This document shows positions 4,810 to 6,741 of a stretch of DNA of 6,741 nucleotides, in pieces; position 1 is the stretch's first letter; every line of letters starts with the position of its first letter. Where the stretch lies: contig JBIKVN010000185.1 in NCBI GenBank assembly GCA_044356865.1, positions 1-6,741 of the forward strand, in the 5' to 3' direction. This stretch comes from JBEIUL01 sp044356865. Its GTDB lineage: Bacteria > Planctomycetota > Phycisphaerae > Phycisphaerales > SM1A02. The notes under the pieces were generated by a model. The model made no database searches and was not told where the DNA came from. It was given only the letters and a program-made list of their open reading frames with translations. The translations under genes were made by a program, and so were the position numbers.

Positions 4810-5769
4810 CCCGTCATGAGCGACCGCGGCCTCTCGAGCCTCTTCGCCGATCTCGAGGTTGACGCGACGCCCGACGCGCCGCTCGGCGAGCTCACCTGGT
4901 ACGGCATCGGCGGCCGGGCCGACGTCCTGGTGCGGCCCCGTACCGTCGAGGCCCTTGCGACGCTGGTGAAGCGGGCGTGGCGCCAGGAAACGCCAGTACG
5001 GGTCCTCGGCTCGGGGGCGAACCTGCTCGTCGCCGACGAGGGCGTCGACGGCATCGTGGTGAAGCTCGACGCCCCGTGCTTCACCGAGAGCCTCCACAAC
5101 GCCAAGGGCGAGGTCGAGGCCCTGCGGGTCGGGGCGGGCGCGGACCTCGCGAAGACCCTGAACGACGCGACCCGCCGCGGCCTCGAGGGCCTTTCGCATC
5201 TCGCCGGCATCCCCTCGTCGATCGGCGGCGCGATCCGCATGAACGCCGGCGGCCGCTACGGCGCGACCGGCGACTCGGTGCACTCGGTCGGCTGCCTCTC
5301 CCGCTCGGGCGAGATCCGCGTCTACCCGGCGTCGGAACTGCGGTTCGGCTACCGCGAGACGAACATACCGGATCCGATCGTGCTCTGGGCGGCCTTCCGG
5401 CTGCAGCAGGTCGACCCGGTGGCCCTGCGGGCCCGCGTGATGGAAATCATGAACTACAAGAAGGGCACGCAACCGCTCGCCGAGAATTCAGCCGGCTGCA
5501 TGTTCCGCAACCCGACGCCGCCGGGCGGCGAGCGCACCAGCGCCGGCAAGCTCATCGACGAGGCGGGCCTGAAGGGCCTGAAGGTCGGCGGGGCGTCGAT
5601 CTCGCCGCGGCACGGGAACTTCGTGACCGTCGAGCGCGGCACCCGCACCGCCGACGTGCTCGAGCTGGTGCGGCGGGTGCAGGCCCGGGTGAAGGAGACG
5701 CACGGCGTCGAGCTCGTGCGCGAGGTCGTCTTCTGGAGCCGCGGGGGCGGCGACGGGGAGTCACGCTGA
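4798..5769 (+). CDS. murB: UDP-N-acetylenolpyruvoylglucosamine reductase (type II)
   Basis: MurB is the cytoplasmic FAD enzyme that uses NADPH to reduce UDP-N-acetylglucosamine-enolpyruvate to UDP-N-acetylmuramate, the substrate of the neighbouring MurC. Counting from the ATG at 4798 there are 323 residues. FAD-domain motifs are TWYGIGGRAD at 33-42, VLGSGANLLV at 69-78, VGAGADL at 111-117, and LAGIPSSIGGAIRMNAGG at 135-152. The substrate domain has ELRFGYRET at 180-188 (Arg187 is the catalytic arginine position), NSAGCMFRNP at 230-239, AGKLIDEAGLKG at 249-260 and RHGNFV at 271-276, with Glu305 in GVELVREV near the end. The compact length and lack of the extra loop of the E. coli enzyme indicate type II. 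The usual proton-donor serine is Cys234 here. ATGs at 4798, 4807 and 4816 are in frame. The one at 4807 forms TGATG and may be the ancestral start. The stop overlaps the ddl ATG. Confidence 0.95.
   Translation: MPLMPVMSDRGLSSLFADLEVDATPDAPLGELTWYGIGGRADVLVRPRTVEALATLVKRAWRQETPVRVLGSGANLLVADEGVDGIVVKLDAPCFTESLHNAKGEVEALRVGAGADLAKTLNDATRRGLEGLSHLAGIPSSIGGAIRMNAGGRYGATGDSVHSVGCLSRSGEIRVYPASELRFGYRETNIPDPIVLWAAFRLQQVDPVALRARVMEIMNYKKGTQPLAENSAGCMFRNPTPPGGERTSAGKLIDEAGLKGLKVGGASISPRHGNFVTVERGTRTADVLELVRRVQARVKETHGVELVREVVFWSRGGGDGESR
5756..5760 (+). promoter_or_regulatory. Shine-Dalgarno sequence of ddl
   Basis: GGGAG within a GGGGAG run lies 8 bases before the ddl ATG at 5769, inside the end of murB. 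It supports the TGATG-overlapping start for ddl. Confidence 0.65.
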
Positions 5770-6713
5770 TGGGACGGGAAACGGACGGGATCCGGGTCGC
5801 GGTGCTCATGGGCGGCCCCGACGCCGAACGGGAGGTCAGCCTCGCAAGCGGCGAGCAGGTGGCGCTGGCCCTCGAGCAGGACGCGGGGTTCGAGGTGATC
5901 CGCCGCACGGTCGACCGGCCGGGAGCCGCCGAGTTGCTCGAGTTGGGCGCCGACGCGATCTTCCCGGTGCTGCACGGCCCGTTCGGCGAGGGCGGGCCGC
6001 TGCAGGAGATCCTCGAGTCGACCGGGCTGCCGTACGTCGGCTGCCGGCCGCGGGCCGCGGCCCTCGCGATGGACAAGCTCGCGACGAAGATGCTCGCCGA
6101 CGGCGTGGGCGTGCCGACGCCGCCCTCCCGCGAGCTGCGGCCGGGCGAGCCGCTCGACCTCGAGCCGCCGCTGGTCCTGAAGCCCGCGAACGAGGGCTCG
6201 TCGGTCGGCCTGCGGATCTGCCACGACCGGGCTGCCGCCGAGGCCGCCCGCCGCGAGCTCGAGCCGGTCACGCCGCGGCTCATGGCCGAGCGGTACGTCC
6301 GCGGCCGCGAAGTGACGGTGGGCGTGGTGAACGGCGAGACGCTGCCGATCATCGAGATCCGTCCCGCGGTCGAGTTCTACGACTACGAGGCGAAGTACAC
6401 CCGCGAGGACACCGCGTACCTCCTCGATCCCGAGCTGCCGCCCGGCGTCGCCGACGCCCTCCGCCGCCACACCCTCGCGGTCTGGAACCGGCTCGGCTGC
6501 CGCCACCTGGCCCGCGCCGACTTCCTGGTCGACTCCACGGCCCCGCACGTGCCGTGGTTCCTCGAGATCAACACCATGCCGGGCATGACCACCCACTCGC
6601 TCGTGCCCAAGGCAGCGCGGCACGCCGGCATCGGGATGACCGCCCTCTGCGGCGGGCTGGTCCACCGCGCGATCGCCGACGCTGCCCGCCTCGCCGGCGC
6701 CGCCCGCCGCTGA
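5769..6713 (+). CDS. ddl: D-alanine--D-alanine ligase
   Basis: Ddl is a cytoplasmic ATP-grasp ligase that joins two D-alanines into the dipeptide later added to the peptidoglycan stem peptide by MurF. The protein has 314 residues, normal for the family. The N-terminal domain has GGPDAEREVSLASG at 15-28 (Glu20 matches the E. coli catalytic Glu15) and LHGPFGEGGPLQEILE at 69-84. The ATP-grasp region has LVLKPANEGSSVGL at 135-148 (Ser144 matches Ser150), AERYVRGREVTVGVV at 173-187, and FYDYEAKY at 203-210 (Tyr210 matches Tyr216). The metal and product site is ADFLVD at 250-255, FLEINTMPGMTTHSLVPKAA at 264-283, with Asp251, Glu267 and Asn269. The HG..GEDG loop reads GEGG. The Tyr210 position predicts a D-Ala-D-Ala rather than D-Ala-D-Lac product. 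The start overlaps the murB stop in TGATG and has a good Shine-Dalgarno sequence. Only 28 bases follow the stop, with no terminator seen. Confidence 0.96.
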   Translation: MGRETDGIRVAVLMGGPDAEREVSLASGEQVALALEQDAGFEVIRRTVDRPGAAELLELGADAIFPVLHGPFGEGGPLQEILESTGLPYVGCRPRAAALAMDKLATKMLADGVGVPTPPSRELRPGEPLDLEPPLVLKPANEGSSVGLRICHDRAAAEAARRELEPVTPRLMAERYVRGREVTVGVVNGETLPIIEIRPAVEFYDYEAKYTREDTAYLLDPELPPGVADALRRHTLAVWNRLGCRHLARADFLVDSTAPHVPWFLEINTMPGMTTHSLVPKAARHAGIGMTALCGGLVHRAIADAARLAGAARR

Positions 6714-6741
6714 GGGCGCGGGAACTGCCGGCGCGAATCAA

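Noticed and set aside
3192..5240. 682-codon open frame antisense to murC and murB.
   Set aside because: Both sense-strand genes are unmistakable. The antisense translation has no recognisable motif and a biased composition expected from the complement of high-GC3 codons.
5454..6665. 403-codon open frame antisense to murB and ddl.
   Set aside because: Same reasoning: ddl and murB carry full sets of catalytic motifs, and this frame shows none.
1..6741. tRNA, rRNA, CRISPR, insertion sequence, attachment site, phage or defence system.
   Set aside because: I found no repeat arrays, transposase motifs, cloverleaf-like sequence or compositional break. Gaps between genes are all under 120 bases and the content is housekeeping.
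6714..6741. Possible terminator or next gene start after ddl.
   Set aside because: The 28 remaining bases show no convincing stem-loop with T-run and no start codon with a ribosome-binding site.

Overview
The window is very GC-rich chromosomal DNA (roughly 70% or more by eye, with almost every third codon position G or C), gene-dense and free of mobile elements. It contains eight protein-coding genes, one of them cut by the left edge. The organism is a bacterium that makes peptidoglycan. I lean towards a high-GC planctomycete-type lineage. The reasons are the variant MurC signature (EACEFNRSF where Escherichia coli has EADESDASF), the Ddl GEGG loop, and a murC-murB-ddl block with no division gene inside it. 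This placement is an inference that a phylogeny would have to settle.

Left arm (1-1726, all on the minus strand, read right to left). A xylose-isomerase-like TIM-barrel protein is coupled by an ATGA overlap to acpS (holo-ACP synthase, which activates acyl carrier protein for fatty-acid synthesis). After 16 bases comes the start of a LolD/MacB-type ABC transporter ATPase, truncated by the window edge. The three could form one transcription unit, although a promoter-like box also lies over the acpS stop codon.

Divergent intergenic region (1727-1808). This 82-base gap separates the left arm from everything to its right. It holds two promoter-like -10 boxes facing outward and a repeated GGATCCG element between them.

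Right arm (1809-6713, all on the plus strand). First comes a four-helix membrane protein of unknown function, coupled by a TGATG overlap to nth (endonuclease III, base-excision repair). A 112-base gap follows, with a promoter-like box and a perfect hairpin. Then comes a compact peptidoglycan-precursor operon: murC (adds L-Ala to UDP-MurNAc), murB (makes UDP-MurNAc from the enolpyruvyl intermediate) and ddl (makes D-Ala-D-Ala). The operon supplies the UDP-MurNAc, its first peptide residue and the terminal dipeptide. The genes abut or overlap, which suggests translational coupling.

No clearly new multi-gene system is visible. The points most worth checking are the endonuclease III iron-sulfur loop with only three cysteines, a 14-base tandem duplication that doubled the stop/start junction between murC and murB, a recurring TAgaCTCC box close to gene starts that suggests short-leader or leaderless transcripts, and a TIM-barrel protein that seems to have lost its usual metal ligands.
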